DNA from: Mycobacterium sp. UM_CSW
Lineage (GTDB): Bacteria; Actinomycetota; Actinomycetes; Mycobacteriales; Mycobacteriaceae
Assembly (NCBI RefSeq): GCF_000455205.1
Contig: NZ_AUWQ01000013.1
Location: 1 to 64,000, forward strand
Length of the DNA stretch: 64,000 nucleotides
Reading direction: 5' to 3'
Below are positions 26,323-34,646 of this stretch, piece after piece. The translations under genes and the position numbers were made by a program. The notes beneath the pieces were generated by a model. The model had not been told where the DNA came from and did not search any database. It saw only the letters and a list, made by a program, of their open reading frames with translations. Position 1 is the stretch's first letter, and each line of letters begins with the position of its first letter.

Positions 26323-26678
26323 TCCCCTACGCGGTTGCGCCAGATACGTTGCAGTGCATAAAGCACCAGCAACGGTGCAGCACCATCAATGCATCGCGGT
26401 GCTTGCTGAGACATCCTCATGCACGTCGGCGTTGCATCGTTCGTTGGATGAACGAGCAATGCTTACTGGTTGACCCCCCGCCCACAAGATGTGAAGTGGG
26501 GCTTCGAGCCCGAGGCCGGGAGAGTCCTGCCATTCTTACCGGCGATGAACCCCTAGCCGATTCCTAACCGAGAACGGGAATTTCGGCACGGGCGGGTCGC
26601 TATGGTGCTGCCTGTGACTTCAGCGCGAGGGTGGTACCCGAGGCTATGGGCAGAATTTAGCTGCGGCTCGGCAGGAAA
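26323..26678. other. Left arm of the tRNA-His element, noncoding
   Basis: 356 bp without a convincing gene. It carries GTTGCA at 26348 and 26431, and an inverted AGCACC/GGTGCT pair around 26380-26405. The same GTTGCA core recurs at the right end (30100, 30111), so these may be recombinase arm or excisionase sites. Possible promoter of the exonuclease gene lies in 26560-26660 but no confident boxes are seen. Confidence 0.4.
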
Positions 26679-28253
26679 TTGCGAACCTTGAGACAACTTC
26701 CGCCGCCCGGCTGGTATCAGGACCCGTCTAATCAGCGCATGTGGCGATGGTGGGACGGCCGCGCCTGGACAGCGCATACAGCGCCGATTTCCCCTCCGGT
26801 TGCTTATCCACCGTCGAGGAAACGTCGTCCGGCTCCCCAGATCACGACAGCGCGGCTCACGCGCAAGGCAACGGGCTTTCCGGCCGCTCGCACCATTTAC
26901 ACAGCAGTTGACGTTGAGACCACCGGGCTGGACCCGGCCGCGGACAGAATCCTTGAGATCGGCCTAGTCAAGTTCACGGCCGATGGTGTTGTGCTCGATG
27001 AGTTCGCGACTCTGGTCGCGTCGCCATTTGTCAAAGACGACGCCGCGGCGATCAATCACATAACCGAGTCTGATCTCCAGGGAGCACCGCGTATTCAAGA
27101 CGTCCTCTGTGAGGCTTTCGCGTTTATCTCTGGGACGGTGCTCGTCTCCCATAATTTTCAGTTCGAAGGAGGCTTTCTATCGGAGGCGGCCGCGCAAGCG
27201 GGAATCACATTGCCTGACGTAATCGGTGTGTGCACCCTGGACGCCTGCCGGCGCCTGCTCGAAGGCAGGTCGTTCAGTCTCGTCGCAATGCACAAGACCG
27301 CGACCGGAGAGTTCACGAACTTCAGGCATACAGCACTCGGCGACGCGCGTGCGGTAAAAGAGGTGTTTCACTGGCTAGTCCGCACCGCCCCCACACCGCT
27401 GTACCTCAGTTTGCTTCCCCGCGGCGCACCTTCTGATGTCTTCGATATCTGCCAGATCAAATGCCGGCCCGTTGATCTCGCCAGGGCTTCGATGGCCGAA
27501 CTACTTGCCGCCTATCCGCAATCGCCAAGGCACCGTGCCGGGGATCCGTTTGCGACGACAACTTATGAACGCCTGCTCAGCGGGTGCCTCCTAGACGGCT
27601 TGCTCACGATGCAGGAGGTACGCCAGCTAAGCGCCGCGGCTACCTCGACCGGACTCACCGGCACCCAGTTGCGAGAGTTGCACCGCGAGGCGTGGGATGC
27701 GACGTTTGCCAACGAGAGGAACACTGCGCTCAAAGATTTGACGCGCTCGAAGCGTCGGGAAATGTACCTGCTGGCCGAGGCTCTTGGGCTTGATGTGCTC
27801 GCCGCTGAGATTAGCGAAGTCATCACCCAGCTAGCCGACCCCGAGCCCGCGCCCAACGCCCGATACCTGCGCGGGTTCCGGGTCGCGATCATCGGGGAAG
27901 ACGCCGTGATGGTCGCCTTGCGCGAACAGGCGGAAGCGTACGGGGCGAAGCTCGCCGTGAACATCACGAAGACCGTGCAGTGGCTCGCAACCTCAACACC
28001 CGATGCGACTGATTCTCGACACGTCACAGCGCGTCGCCTCGGCATCCCGATACTCGACGCAGACGGCGCTTCAGTCCGGCTTAACGAAGCGATTCGCGAC
28101 GCCGAACTTGCTGCGTTCGAACGCCAAAGGGAAATAGACGAATACGCCGAAGTTCGGCGCCGCCGTGCAGCGGAGTCGGATGCCTATTGGCGGCCCACTT
28201 GGCGCAGGTCAGAACTCGCTCAACCTGAACTCGCGCGGGGCTTCGAAGGCTGA
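26679..28253 (+). CDS. DUF2510 - DEDDh exonuclease - TerB-like - BRCT protein
   Basis: 524 residues from a TTG with AGGAAA close upstream (a TTG at 26688 is an alternative). Residues about 8-35 are DUF2510 (PPPGWYQDPSNQRMWRWWDG). A DnaQ-like exonuclease follows: ExoI Asp78/Glu80 (DVETTG), ExoII HNFQFEGGFL at 158-167, and ExoIII His217/Asp222 (HTALGDA). In ExoII the usual Asp is Glu163. Residues about 300-375 have the LLDGLLTMQEVRQL...LGLD pattern of TerB-like helical domains; about 398-470 resemble BRCT. Likely acts on DNA ends. Cargo of the tRNA-His element; a phage-defence role is possible but unproven. Confidence 0.82.
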   Translation: MRTLRQLPPPGWYQDPSNQRMWRWWDGRAWTAHTAPISPPVAYPPSRKRRPAPQITTARLTRKATGFPAARTIYTAVDVETTGLDPAADRILEIGLVKFTADGVVLDEFATLVASPFVKDDAAAINHITESDLQGAPRIQDVLCEAFAFISGTVLVSHNFQFEGGFLSEAAAQAGITLPDVIGVCTLDACRRLLEGRSFSLVAMHKTATGEFTNFRHTALGDARAVKEVFHWLVRTAPTPLYLSLLPRGAPSDVFDICQIKCRPVDLARASMAELLAAYPQSPRHRAGDPFATTTYERLLSGCLLDGLLTMQEVRQLSAAATSTGLTGTQLRELHREAWDATFANERNTALKDLTRSKRREMYLLAEALGLDVLAAEISEVITQLADPEPAPNARYLRGFRVAIIGEDAVMVALREQAEAYGAKLAVNITKTVQWLATSTPDATDSRHVTARRLGIPILDADGASVRLNEAIRDAELAAFERQREIDEYAEVRRRRAAESDAYWRPTWRRSELAQPELARGFEG

Positions 28254-28256
28254 ATC

Positions 28257-28515
28257 ATTCCGGGCTGACGCGTACGTGTTCGGCTCGCTCGACGGGTTAT
28301 CGCGCAACCCGAACGCGCTCTCGCAGATGCTCACGCGGAGGGCGACGAAGGCGCGCAAGGCGCTCGGGGCAGATTCGTTGCCGGAGATCACGTTGCACGG
28401 CCTCCGCCACACTCACGCAACGGTGTTGCTCGAAGCGGAGAGAACCCCAAAGTGGTCCAGGAGCGCCTAGGCCACGCCTCGAGCACGAACACGCCCGCGC
28501 GATGCATAGCTGCCA
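28257..28515 (+). pseudogene. C-terminal remnant of a tyrosine-recombinase integrase, frameshifted
   Basis: One frame encodes ADAYVFGSLDGLSRNPNALS and then HGLRHTHATVLLEA (the HxxR box), where it breaks off. The neighbouring frame continues GENPKVVQERLGHASSTNT (the LGHxS box). A single-base loss near 28438 separates them. The catalytic N-terminal half and the C-terminal Tyr are absent. It overlaps the 3' end of the exonuclease gene, consistent with a deletion that fused the two. This is probably what is left of the integrase that inserted the element. Confidence 0.8.
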
Positions 28516-28527
28516 AGAAGGGCATTC

Positions 28528-29505
28528 TTAGGCGCTGGGCGTGGCTTCGTCGTTGTAGTGCCCATTCATGGTGTCGACAAAGGCGTCACGCTTAGCAAAC
28601 GCGGCATTTTCGAATCTCTTGCACTTGATGGCGGTGTGCTTTCCCTGTGGAATGGGGCGCCCTCCCGGCAGCATCGCTGCTAAATAGTCGCCCCTCCAGC
28701 GCGTGGCACTTTGAACGTATTTGTTCAAGGACTCCCGGTACTCGATAAGTGAGGCTTTGGCTGTAGGGGGCACTATCAAGAGAAACGTTTCGTATGCTAT
28801 GTGCCAGTCTCGAACCACGGGATCGAGCTTCGAGAGGCTCGCTTCTATTTCGTCGCGTGGCGCCTTGTTGGCGCAGAGGATCCACGTTTTCCGCGTCTCC
28901 ATAGCTACCAGCCGACCAGCCGCGAGAACTTCCGCGCAACGTTTGAGGGTGTTGGCCCTGATCTCTTGCTGACGGAGTTCGTTGCGGTCTTCGACCGCTT
29001 GCTGACGGAGTTCGTTGCGGTCTTCGACCGCTTGCCGACGGAGTTCGTTGCGGTCTTCGACCGCGTGTTCGCGGGCTCTGTTGGCCGCATCTTGATCTTG
29101 CTTGTTCTTTCGGCTGGTCGCGGCATAGGTCAGTACGGCAGCGGTCAACGCGCCGATTAATGCAGAAGCCCCGGGCCAGACATGCTCGACAATCTTCGCT
29201 ATACCGCTGTCGCTGGGCGGTCCCAACTTGTCGATGATGTGCTGAGGAATTGCGACGCTTACGGTGCGGCTATCTGCATTGCTCGGCGGAAGTGTGACAG
29301 CGACTGTTTGATCGGAAGGCGTAGTGCTCGTCGTTGCTGAGGCTTTTGTCGTTGTCGCAGGAGTTGAAACCCTTGGCAGGGTAGGCGACACTGAGAAGCC
29401 CGACGCCGCGTTGACCACGAACAACGTCGCTGTAACGCAGATCGCGCCAAACCCGACTGCGAGGAGAATATATTTCCAATGGAAAAGTGGTGGCCCGTCT
29501 GACAT
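28528..29505 (-). CDS. Two-helix membrane protein with repeated charged coiled coil
   Basis: 325 residues. Transmembrane helix 1 is near residues 12-34 (YILLAVGFGAICVTATLFVV); a Thr/Ser/Pro-rich extracytoplasmic loop follows; helix 2 is near 110-130 (GASALIGALTAAVLTYAATS). Next come three 11-residue repeats of the type AVEDRNELRQQ forming a highly charged helix, then a helical cytoplasmic domain (LKRCAEVLAAGRLVAMETRK). No match to a known family that I can name. It is cargo of the tRNA-His element and convergent with the integrase remnant. Confidence 0.75.
   Translation of the reverse strand: MSDGPPLFHWKYILLAVGFGAICVTATLFVVNAASGFSVSPTLPRVSTPATTTKASATTSTTPSDQTVAVTLPPSNADSRTVSVAIPQHIIDKLGPPSDSGIAKIVEHVWPGASALIGALTAAVLTYAATSRKNKQDQDAANRAREHAVEDRNELRRQAVEDRNELRQQAVEDRNELRQQEIRANTLKRCAEVLAAGRLVAMETRKTWILCANKAPRDEIEASLSKLDPVVRDWHIAYETFLLIVPPTAKASLIEYRESLNKYVQSATRWRGDYLAAMLPGGRPIPQGKHTAIKCKRFENAAFAKRDAFVDTMNGHYNDEATPSA
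28965..29063. repeat. Three 33-bp tandem repeats within the membrane-protein gene
   Basis: Units begin at 28965, 28998 and 29031; the third differs by one base (cttgcc for cttgct). Each encodes eleven residues (minus strand AVEDRNELRQQ-type). In-frame units of this kind change copy number by slippage, which would lengthen or shorten the coiled coil. Confidence 0.92.
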
Positions 29506-30166
29506 CCGCGACCCTATCGACCAGTTGACGAGAATGGTAGTTAATCAGCAAGACTAACGCAGGCCCGATTGAAGTTGCCGATTCCTATTAGGACGTTTCA
29601 ATCCTATTCACTCTTGTTACAACGTCTTCACGATGGGGTTGCCGGCAACGGGACAACCATCGGCACAGTTCTGCGCGAGGCACACCGGAAACGTCACGCC
29701 GCACAATTTGGCTGCGTTGGTGAGGCTGCACCGGGTGCAGCTGGATTGTGGACGCGGCCCGCATGACTCGATGCGGGGGGAGGTTCAGCGTGAGTCCAAA
29801 GAAGGCCTGGCTACTCGCCGGATTCTCGGATGTTGGCATGTCTTCGCCCAACGATTTCCGAACTGCCATCGACCGCCAGACCTCTCGCTATCGCGACCCC
29901 TTATTGCTCGCGCTCCACATCGTTCGCGGACGACAATAGGAACTGTCGGTGGGCACGACCCGTGCATGGTGCTTCCGCTGGCGTACACCTGATGCCCTCG
30001 GGGATTTAGCATGTTCTGAGCCTTGATGGCAGGCCTGGGCCGCATCGTCACTGACTGAGGGAACAGACACGGATTTGTTGACACCTTAGTGCGACCAAGG
30101 TTGCAATAGCGTTGCAAAGTGCCCTGGCAAAGTAAGAAGCCGAGGGCGGAAAAACCCCCTGACCAG
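29506..30166. other. Right arm of the tRNA-His element, mostly noncoding
   Basis: About 660 bp with no clear gene except a possible 49-residue frame at 29790. Near the tRNA it holds GTTGCAA at 30100 and 30111, an 11-bp period that suits a protein binding one face of the helix. Just past the tRNA 3' end the minus strand reads CCCC-loop-GGGGG followed by five T, a possible replacement terminator supplied by the element. Confidence 0.45.
29790..29939 (+). CDS. Possible 49-residue element protein
   Basis: A GTG at 29790 is preceded by a strong GGGGGGAGG five to six bases upstream. The product begins MSPKKAWLLAGFSDVG and ends LLLALHIVRGRQ. It is moderately basic with no recognisable domain. Size and place near the attachment site would suit an excisionase-like protein, but nothing in the sequence proves that, and it may not be a gene. 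Confidence 0.3.
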   Translation: MSPKKAWLLAGFSDVGMSSPNDFRTAIDRQTSRYRDPLLLALHIVRGRQ

Positions 30167-30190
30167 TGGGGTGGCTGACGGGACTCGAAC
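30167..30190. repeat. Right attachment-site copy, within intact tRNA-His
   Basis: Identical to 26299-26322. These bases form the 3' part of the functional tRNA-His, so the element brought a sequence that restored the tRNA when it integrated. Confidence 0.9.
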
Positions 30191-30243
30191 CCGCGACACC
30201 CAGGATCACAACCTGGTGCTCTACCAGCTGAACTACAGCCACC
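30167..30243 (-). tRNA. tRNA-His (GTG), intact
   Basis: Complete tRNA with acceptor GTGGCTG/CAGCCAC, anticodon stem CCAGG/CCTGG and loop TTGTGAT (anticodon GTG). An extra 5' G (30243) faces discriminator C (30170), the hallmark of tRNA-His. CCA (30169-30167) is encoded. Its 3' end falls within the attachment core. Confidence 0.97.
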
Positions 30244-30295
30244 ATTGCCGCGAGCCGGCACCCATCATTGGGCCAACGAGCGGCGACCATCGATA

Positions 30296-30943
30296 CTAGC
30301 CGCTCGGTGGCTCGGTCTCCGAATCGATCGTTTGAGTTGGATTCTCTCCGTCCTGGAGATCGGCGACCACCATCTCGATTTCGCTGGTAGACGGCCCCGG
30401 CAGGGGCACGAATGCGGTCCGCCGGTAGTACTGCAGTTCGCGGATGGATTCGTGGATGTCGGCCAGGGCTCGGTGCGTGAGCCCCTTGGCGGGCTGTCCG
30501 TAGTAGATGCGCGGATACCAGCGCCGGCAGAGCTCCTTGATGGAGCTGACGTCGATCATCCGGTAGTGCAGGTAGGAGTCCAGCTTCGGCATGTCGCGGG
30601 CGATGAACGAGCGGTCCGTGGCGATCGAGTTGCCCGCCAGCGGCGCCGTCTTGGGTTGCTTGACGTGCGTGGTGATGTAGTCCAACACCATCGCCTCGGC
30701 GGTCGCCAGGTCGACGGTGGACGCTTTCACCTCGTCGATGAGCCCCGAGCGCGAATGCATTTCGGCGACCACGTCGATCATCGACGACAGCGCGGCGTCG
30801 TCGGCGTGGATCACCACATCGACCCCGTCGCCTAGGACGTTCAGCTCGGCGTCGGTGACCAGCACCGCGATCTCGATCAGCTTGTCCGAGGCCAGGTCCA
30901 GCCCCGTCATCTCGCAGTCGATCCACACCAATTCGTCGCGCAC
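30296..30943 (-). CDS. orn: Oligoribonuclease
   Basis: 215 residues from GTG. DEDDh 3'-5' exoribonuclease that degrades 2-5-nt RNA and pGpG. Visible: Exo[11 protein letters not shown] (Asp9, Glu11), Exo[21 protein letters not shown], and Exo[14 protein letters not shown] with the catalytic His and Asp. The acidic C-terminal tail ([15 protein letters not shown]) is normal for mycobacterial Orn. It sits beside tRNA-His as in M. tuberculosis (Rv2511). Confidence 0.97.
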   Translation of the reverse strand: MRDELVWIDCEMTGLDLASDKLIEIAVLVTDAELNVLGDGVDVVIHADDAALSSMIDVVAEMHSRSGLIDEVKASTVDLATAEAMVLDYITTHVKQPKTAPLAGNSIATDRSFIARDMPKLDSYLHYRMIDVSSIKELCRRWYPRIYYGQPAKGLTHRALADIHESIRELQYYRRTAFVPLPGPSTSEIEMVVADLQDGENPTQTIDSETEPPSG

Positions 30944-31048
30944 AGCGCTCAGCGTATGCGCATTTGAGCTCTGCCTCTGCCGGGGCCTGGGAAGTAGTGT
31001 GAGTGTGCCGGACCGGACGGGCGCGACTCGGAAAGAGGGGCGAGCACG

Positions 31049-32605
31049 ATGACCACCGAATCAGCGGCGACACCCGCGCAGCGGATCGCCAGCGGCTACG
31101 CCGTCCAAGGCCAGGCTTTGGAATTGGGCACGGTCGTCGTCGACGGTGCGGCGGACCCGACCGCGCAGATTCGCATCCCAATGGTCACCGTCAACCGCCA
31201 CGGGCTGGTGGCCGGGGCGACGGGAACCGGCAAAACCAAGACGCTGCAGCTGATCGCCGAACAGCTCAGCGCCGCGGGCGTGCCCGTGCTGATGGCCGAT
31301 GTGAAGGGCGACCTGTCCGGGCTGTCCCGGCCCGGAGAAGCCAACGACAAGACCGCCGCGCGTGCGAAAGACACCGGCGACGACTGGACGGGGACGGCGT
31401 TCCCGGTGGAGTTCCTTTCGTTGGGCACCAAGGGAATCGGCGTGCCGATACGAGCGACGGTCGACAGCTTCGGGCCCGTTCTGCTGTCAAAGGTATTGGG
31501 GCTCAACGCGACCCAGGAGTCGACCCTCGGGTTGATCTTCCATTGGGCGAAGGGTCGAGACTGGCGGCTGGTCACCACCGACGATCTGCGCGGCGCCATC
31601 AGCTACCTGACCAGCGACGCGGGCAAGGAAGACCTGAAGTCCCTGGGCGGCGTGTCGGCGACGACGGCGGGCGTCATCCTGCGGGCGCTGGTGAACCTAG
31701 ACGCCGAGGGTGGCGACACGTTCTTCGGCGAGCCCAAGCTCGACCCGAACGATCTGCTGCGCGCCGACGGCCAGGGCCAGGGCATCATCTCGCTGCTGGA
31801 ATTCACCGGTCAGTCGGTGCGTCCCGTCATCTTCTCCACCTTCCTCATGTGGTTGCTCGCCGACCTGTACGCCAAACTCCCTGAGATCGGCGACGTGGAC
31901 CGGCCCAAGCTCGTCTTCTTCTTCGACGAGGCGCACCTGTTGTTCGCCGACGCGTCCAAGGCGTTCCTCGAGCAGGTCGAACAGACCGTCAAGCTGATCC
32001 GCTCCAAGGGTGTCGGTGTCTTTTTCTGCACCCAGCTACCCACCGACATACCCAATGACGTGCTGTCTCAGCTGGGCGCTCGGGTGCAGCACGCGTTGCG
32101 GGCGTTCACGCCCGACGATCAGCAGGCTCTGTCCAAGACCGTGCGCACCTATCCGAAAACCGATGTCTACGACCTGGAGTCGGCGCTGACGTCGCTGGGG
32201 ATCGGCGAGGCCGTCGTGACCGTGCTGTCCGAAAAGGGCGCACCGACCCCCGTCGCGTGGACACGCATGCGGGTACCCCGTTCGTTGATGGCCTCGATCG
32301 GCACCGACGCGATCGCCGCCGCGGCCAAAGACAGTGCGCTGCAGGGCAAGTACGGGCAAACGGTTCAACAACCGGCGCAGCACCAGGCCGGTCCGCAAGT
32401 TCCGCAAGCCCAGTCCGACTACCCGCCGGTCCCACCGAACGAGCCGATTCCGCCGATGCCGGCTCCCGTGGAGCCGGGGGAACCAAAGGGTCCGGCCATG
32501 TGGGAGGAAGTCCTGAAGAACCCGACGGTGAAAAGCGGCATCAACACCGCGATCCGCGAAGCGGTGAAAGCGATCTTCGGCACCGGCGGACGCCGCCGGA
32601 AGTAG
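31049..32605 (+). CDS. HerA/DUF853-like P-loop ATPase (Rv2510c-like)
   Basis: 518 residues. Walker A is [10 protein letters not shown] near residue 55 and Walker B is [13 protein letters not shown] near 290; [19 protein letters not shown] contains a sensor-like Gln. This is the DUF853 branch of the HerA/FtsK superfamily, proposed to act on DNA or in envelope-linked processes; the true role is unknown. A Pro/Gln-rich linker (about 445-485) leads to a short basic C-terminus ([10 protein letters not shown]). Convergent with the methyltransferase gene, 3 bp apart. Confidence 0.88.
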   Translation: MTTESAATPAQRIASGYAVQGQALELGTVVVDGAADPTAQIRIPMVTVNRHGLVAGATGTGKTKTLQLIAEQLSAAGVPVLMADVKGDLSGLSRPGEANDKTAARAKDTGDDWTGTAFPVEFLSLGTKGIGVPIRATVDSFGPVLLSKVLGLNATQESTLGLIFHWAKGRDWRLVTTDDLRGAISYLTSDAGKEDLKSLGGVSATTAGVILRALVNLDAEGGDTFFGEPKLDPNDLLRADGQGQGIISLLEFTGQSVRPVIFSTFLMWLLADLYAKLPEIGDVDRPKLVFFFDEAHLLFADASKAFLEQVEQTVKLIRSKGVGVFFCTQLPTDIPNDVLSQLGARVQHALRAFTPDDQQALSKTVRTYPKTDVYDLESALTSLGIGEAVVTVLSEKGAPTPVAWTRMRVPRSLMASIGTDAIAAAAKDSALQGKYGQTVQQPAQHQAGPQVPQAQSDYPPVPPNEPIPPMPAPVEPGEPKGPAMWEEVLKNPTVKSGINTAIREAVKAIFGTGGRRRK

Positions 32606-32608
32606 CGC

Positions 32609-33544
32609 CTACGGCAAATTCGGCGTTTTATCAGCTGAGGGCGTGACGGCCCCCGGCTTGAGGTGGCTGACCAAAATGCAGTCCAACATCTCCTCGGAGA
32701 AGTAATGTTCGCAACCGCGCAGGTACTTCACGTACTGGTTGTAGGTCTCTTCGGAGGTGACCTCAACGGCCTTCTCCTTGTTGGACTCCAGCGCGTCACC
32801 CCAGAGATGCAGCGTCCGGATGTAGTGCCGACGCAACGAAACCGGTTCTGGCACAAAAAATCCCGCCTTTTCGGCGTGTTCGACCATCATCGACGTTGAC
32901 GGCAGCCGCGCACCGGGGAAGATATCGGTGATCATGAACCTGATGAATCGCATCGTCTCGAAGGTCAGCTTCTTGCCGCGGGCGGCCAAGTCGTAGGGGT
33001 GGTAGCTGACGTTGCTCTGGATCGTCATCCGACCGTCGTCCGGCATGATGTCGAAGCACCGCTTGAAGAAGTCGCCGTAGTTCTCGTGCCCGAAGTGCTC
33101 GAAGGCCTCGATCGATACGATCCGGTCGACGGGCTCGAAAAAGTCTTCCCAATGCTGCAGCCGAACCTCGCGCGACCGAGTGCTGTCGATGGCGCTGAGG
33201 GCCTGTTCACAGTGGGCGTGCTGATTGTGGGACAGCGTTAAGCCGATGACGTTGACGTCGAACCTTTCGACGGCGCGCTTCATGGTGGTGCCCCAGCCGC
33301 AGCCGATGTCCAGCAGCGTCATCCCCGGCTTGAGGTCCAGCTTGTCGAGGTTGAGGTCAATCTTGGCGAACTGCGCCTCTTCGAGGGTGAGATCCGGCGG
33401 CTCGAAGTAGGCGCAGCTATACGTGCGGCTGGGGTCCTGGAACAGCGCGAAGAAGTCGTCTGAGAGGTCGTAGTGTGCCCGGATGTCTTCGGGACGGGTC
33501 CGTGTCTTGGTCGGACCGCGCTGCATCTCGGCGATGTTCGTCAT
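32609..33544 (-). CDS. SAM-dependent mycolic acid methyltransferase (MmaA4-like)
   Basis: 311 residues from ATG 33544; the reading frame extends further upstream but into unlikely sequence. Cyclopropane/mycolate methyltransferase family: [23 protein letters not shown] motif [32 protein letters not shown], and the bicarbonate-site Glu of [17 protein letters not shown]. The short EHFGHENY loop, the [14 protein letters not shown] segment and the C-terminal [16 protein letters not shown] resemble MmaA4/Hma, which makes the hydroxymycolate precursor of oxygenated mycolates. It lies outside the usual mmaA cluster, upstream on the other side of cmrA. Exact modification unknown. Confidence 0.87.
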   Translation of the reverse strand: MTNIAEMQRGPTKTRTRPEDIRAHYDLSDDFFALFQDPSRTYSCAYFEPPDLTLEEAQFAKIDLNLDKLDLKPGMTLLDIGCGWGTTMKRAVERFDVNVIGLTLSHNQHAHCEQALSAIDSTRSREVRLQHWEDFFEPVDRIVSIEAFEHFGHENYGDFFKRCFDIMPDDGRMTIQSNVSYHPYDLAARGKKLTFETMRFIRFMITDIFPGARLPSTSMMVEHAEKAGFFVPEPVSLRRHYIRTLHLWGDALESNKEKAVEVTSEETYNQYVKYLRGCEHYFSEEMLDCILVSHLKPGAVTPSADKTPNLP

Positions 33545-33560
33545 CTCCCCCCGAACGAAA

Positions 33561-33580
33561 TGCACTGTCTGTGCAGAATA
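33561..33580 (-). promoter_or_regulatory. Promoter with dyad upstream of the methyltransferase gene
   Basis: On the minus strand TATTCT (33580-33575) is a good -10 box. Next to it is a perfect dyad TGCAC-TGTCT-GTGCA (33561-33575) that covers the expected start of transcription. A GGGGGGAG ribosome-binding sequence abuts the ATG. The repressor, if any, is unknown. Confidence 0.5.
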
Positions 33581-33796
33581 CCCGCGTCGCTCCCCGTATG
33601 GGGGGAAGTCTAAGGGGTTCGCCGGGCGTGGCCGGTCGTTCGGCGGATACGGCTTCGGTGACCCCGAACACACGCCCGAGACCGGCGCGCCGCACTCGGG
33701 GCGAGAGTTCGGAATGGTTCCGAGCCTGCGCGCCATGGGCGGCGACACAGGGAACCCCTTCGCGACGAACTGGAGAGCCGCCGCCGGAAGTAGCCG

Positions 33797-34603
33797 CTAC
33801 CCACCGCCGAGCTTCTTGTAGAAACTGCCCGCGATCGGCGCGACGATTGCGCGAGGGGCGTACCCGCTGGCCACCGACATGGCCTTCGACGTCAGGCCGG
33901 GCACCACGCGCATCTTGTTGCGCTCCAACGCATCCAAGGAAATCTGTGCGGTGTGCTCCGTCGAGATCCACAGAAAGTCGGGTACCAGCTTCTCCACCAG
34001 GGACCGTTCGGCCTCATCGGGGAGGTCGGTGCGAACCGGCCCCGGCGCCAACAGCGTGACGTGCACACCGGAGTTGCGCAGTTCGCCGCGCAACGATTCG
34101 CTGAACGTATTGGCGAACGCCTTGGTGGCCGCATAGGTGGCGTTGTAGGGGATCGGCGAATTGCCCGCCGCCGAACCGGAGATCAGAATGCCGCCGGCCT
34201 TGCGCTCGACCATGCCCGGCAGCACCGCCAACGTAAGGTCATGCACGGCAATGGCATTCAGCTGCACCTGCGCCTTTTCGCCCGCGGGGTCGAGGCCCGC
34301 AACCGGACCGAACGTCGCCGTGCCCGCGTTGGCGCACAGGATCGAGATGGGCCGGCCGGCGAGCTCGTCGCAAAGTTTCGCCCGTTCCGTCGGATCGGCC
34401 AGGTCGGCGGGGCGCACCTCGACGACGACTCCGTACTTGTCGGTCAGCCGGGTGGCCAAGTCGTTGAGCAGGTCCTCGCGGCGCGCGGTCACGATCAGGT
34501 TGTGCCCGCGGGCGGCGAGTTCGGTGGCCAGCGCCGCGCCGATGTTTTGCGAAGCCCCGGTGACAACGGCGCGCGCGTCGGGACTGGGAGCTGGGACCGG
34601 CAT
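33797..34603 (-). CDS. cmrA: Mycolate beta-keto ester reductase, SDR family
   Basis: 268 residues from ATG 34603, a length that matches Rv2509. Short-chain dehydrogenase with NADP site VVTGASQNIGAALA, NANAG-type CANAGT, catalytic Ser in SGSAAG and YxxxK in YAATKAF. Rv2509 and its corynebacterial homologue CmrA reduce the 3-keto intermediate that Pks13 makes, giving mature mycolate. Its genomic neighbour is another mycolate enzyme gene. Divergent from the MFS gene across 43 bp. Confidence 0.88.
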   Translation of the reverse strand: MPVPAPSPDARAVVTGASQNIGAALATELAARGHNLIVTARREDLLNDLATRLTDKYGVVVEVRPADLADPTERAKLCDELAGRPISILCANAGTATFGPVAGLDPAGEKAQVQLNAIAVHDLTLAVLPGMVERKAGGILISGSAAGNSPIPYNATYAATKAFANTFSESLRGELRNSGVHVTLLAPGPVRTDLPDEAERSLVEKLVPDFLWISTEHTAQISLDALERNKMRVVPGLTSKAMSVASGYAPRAIVAPIAGSFYKKLGGG

Positions 34604-34646
34604 GCGGCCCATGGTAGACAGCCTCGCACCCAATAGAGTGCCGAGC

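Larger units (their letters stand above)
26299..30190. mobile_element. Remnant integrated element in tRNA-His
   Basis: About 3.9 kb bounded by the 24-bp direct repeats. Contents: an exonuclease/BRCT gene, a frameshifted tyrosine-recombinase C-terminus, a two-helix membrane protein and noncoding ends. Codon usage looks less GC-rich at third positions than the neighbouring housekeeping genes. No capsid, replication or intact integrase gene remains, so the element is probably immobile. M. tuberculosis also carries variable DNA at the equivalent place between ldtB and orn. Confidence 0.82.

Noticed and set aside
28965-29063. Possible CRISPR array
   Set aside because: The repeats are directly adjacent 33-bp units with no spacers and encode an 11-residue coiled-coil repeat in frame.
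29588-29869. 93-residue minus-strand frame in the element's right arm
   Set aside because: No ribosome-binding site and no recognisable sequence features.
33483-33821. 112-residue plus-strand frame across the methyltransferase promoter
   Set aside because: It begins within the methyltransferase gene on the other strand, lacks a ribosome-binding site and shows no domain.
34161-34646. In-frame N-terminal extension of the MFS permease
   Set aside because: It lies opposite cmrA, and the permease starts naturally at ATG 34647 with the first membrane helix.
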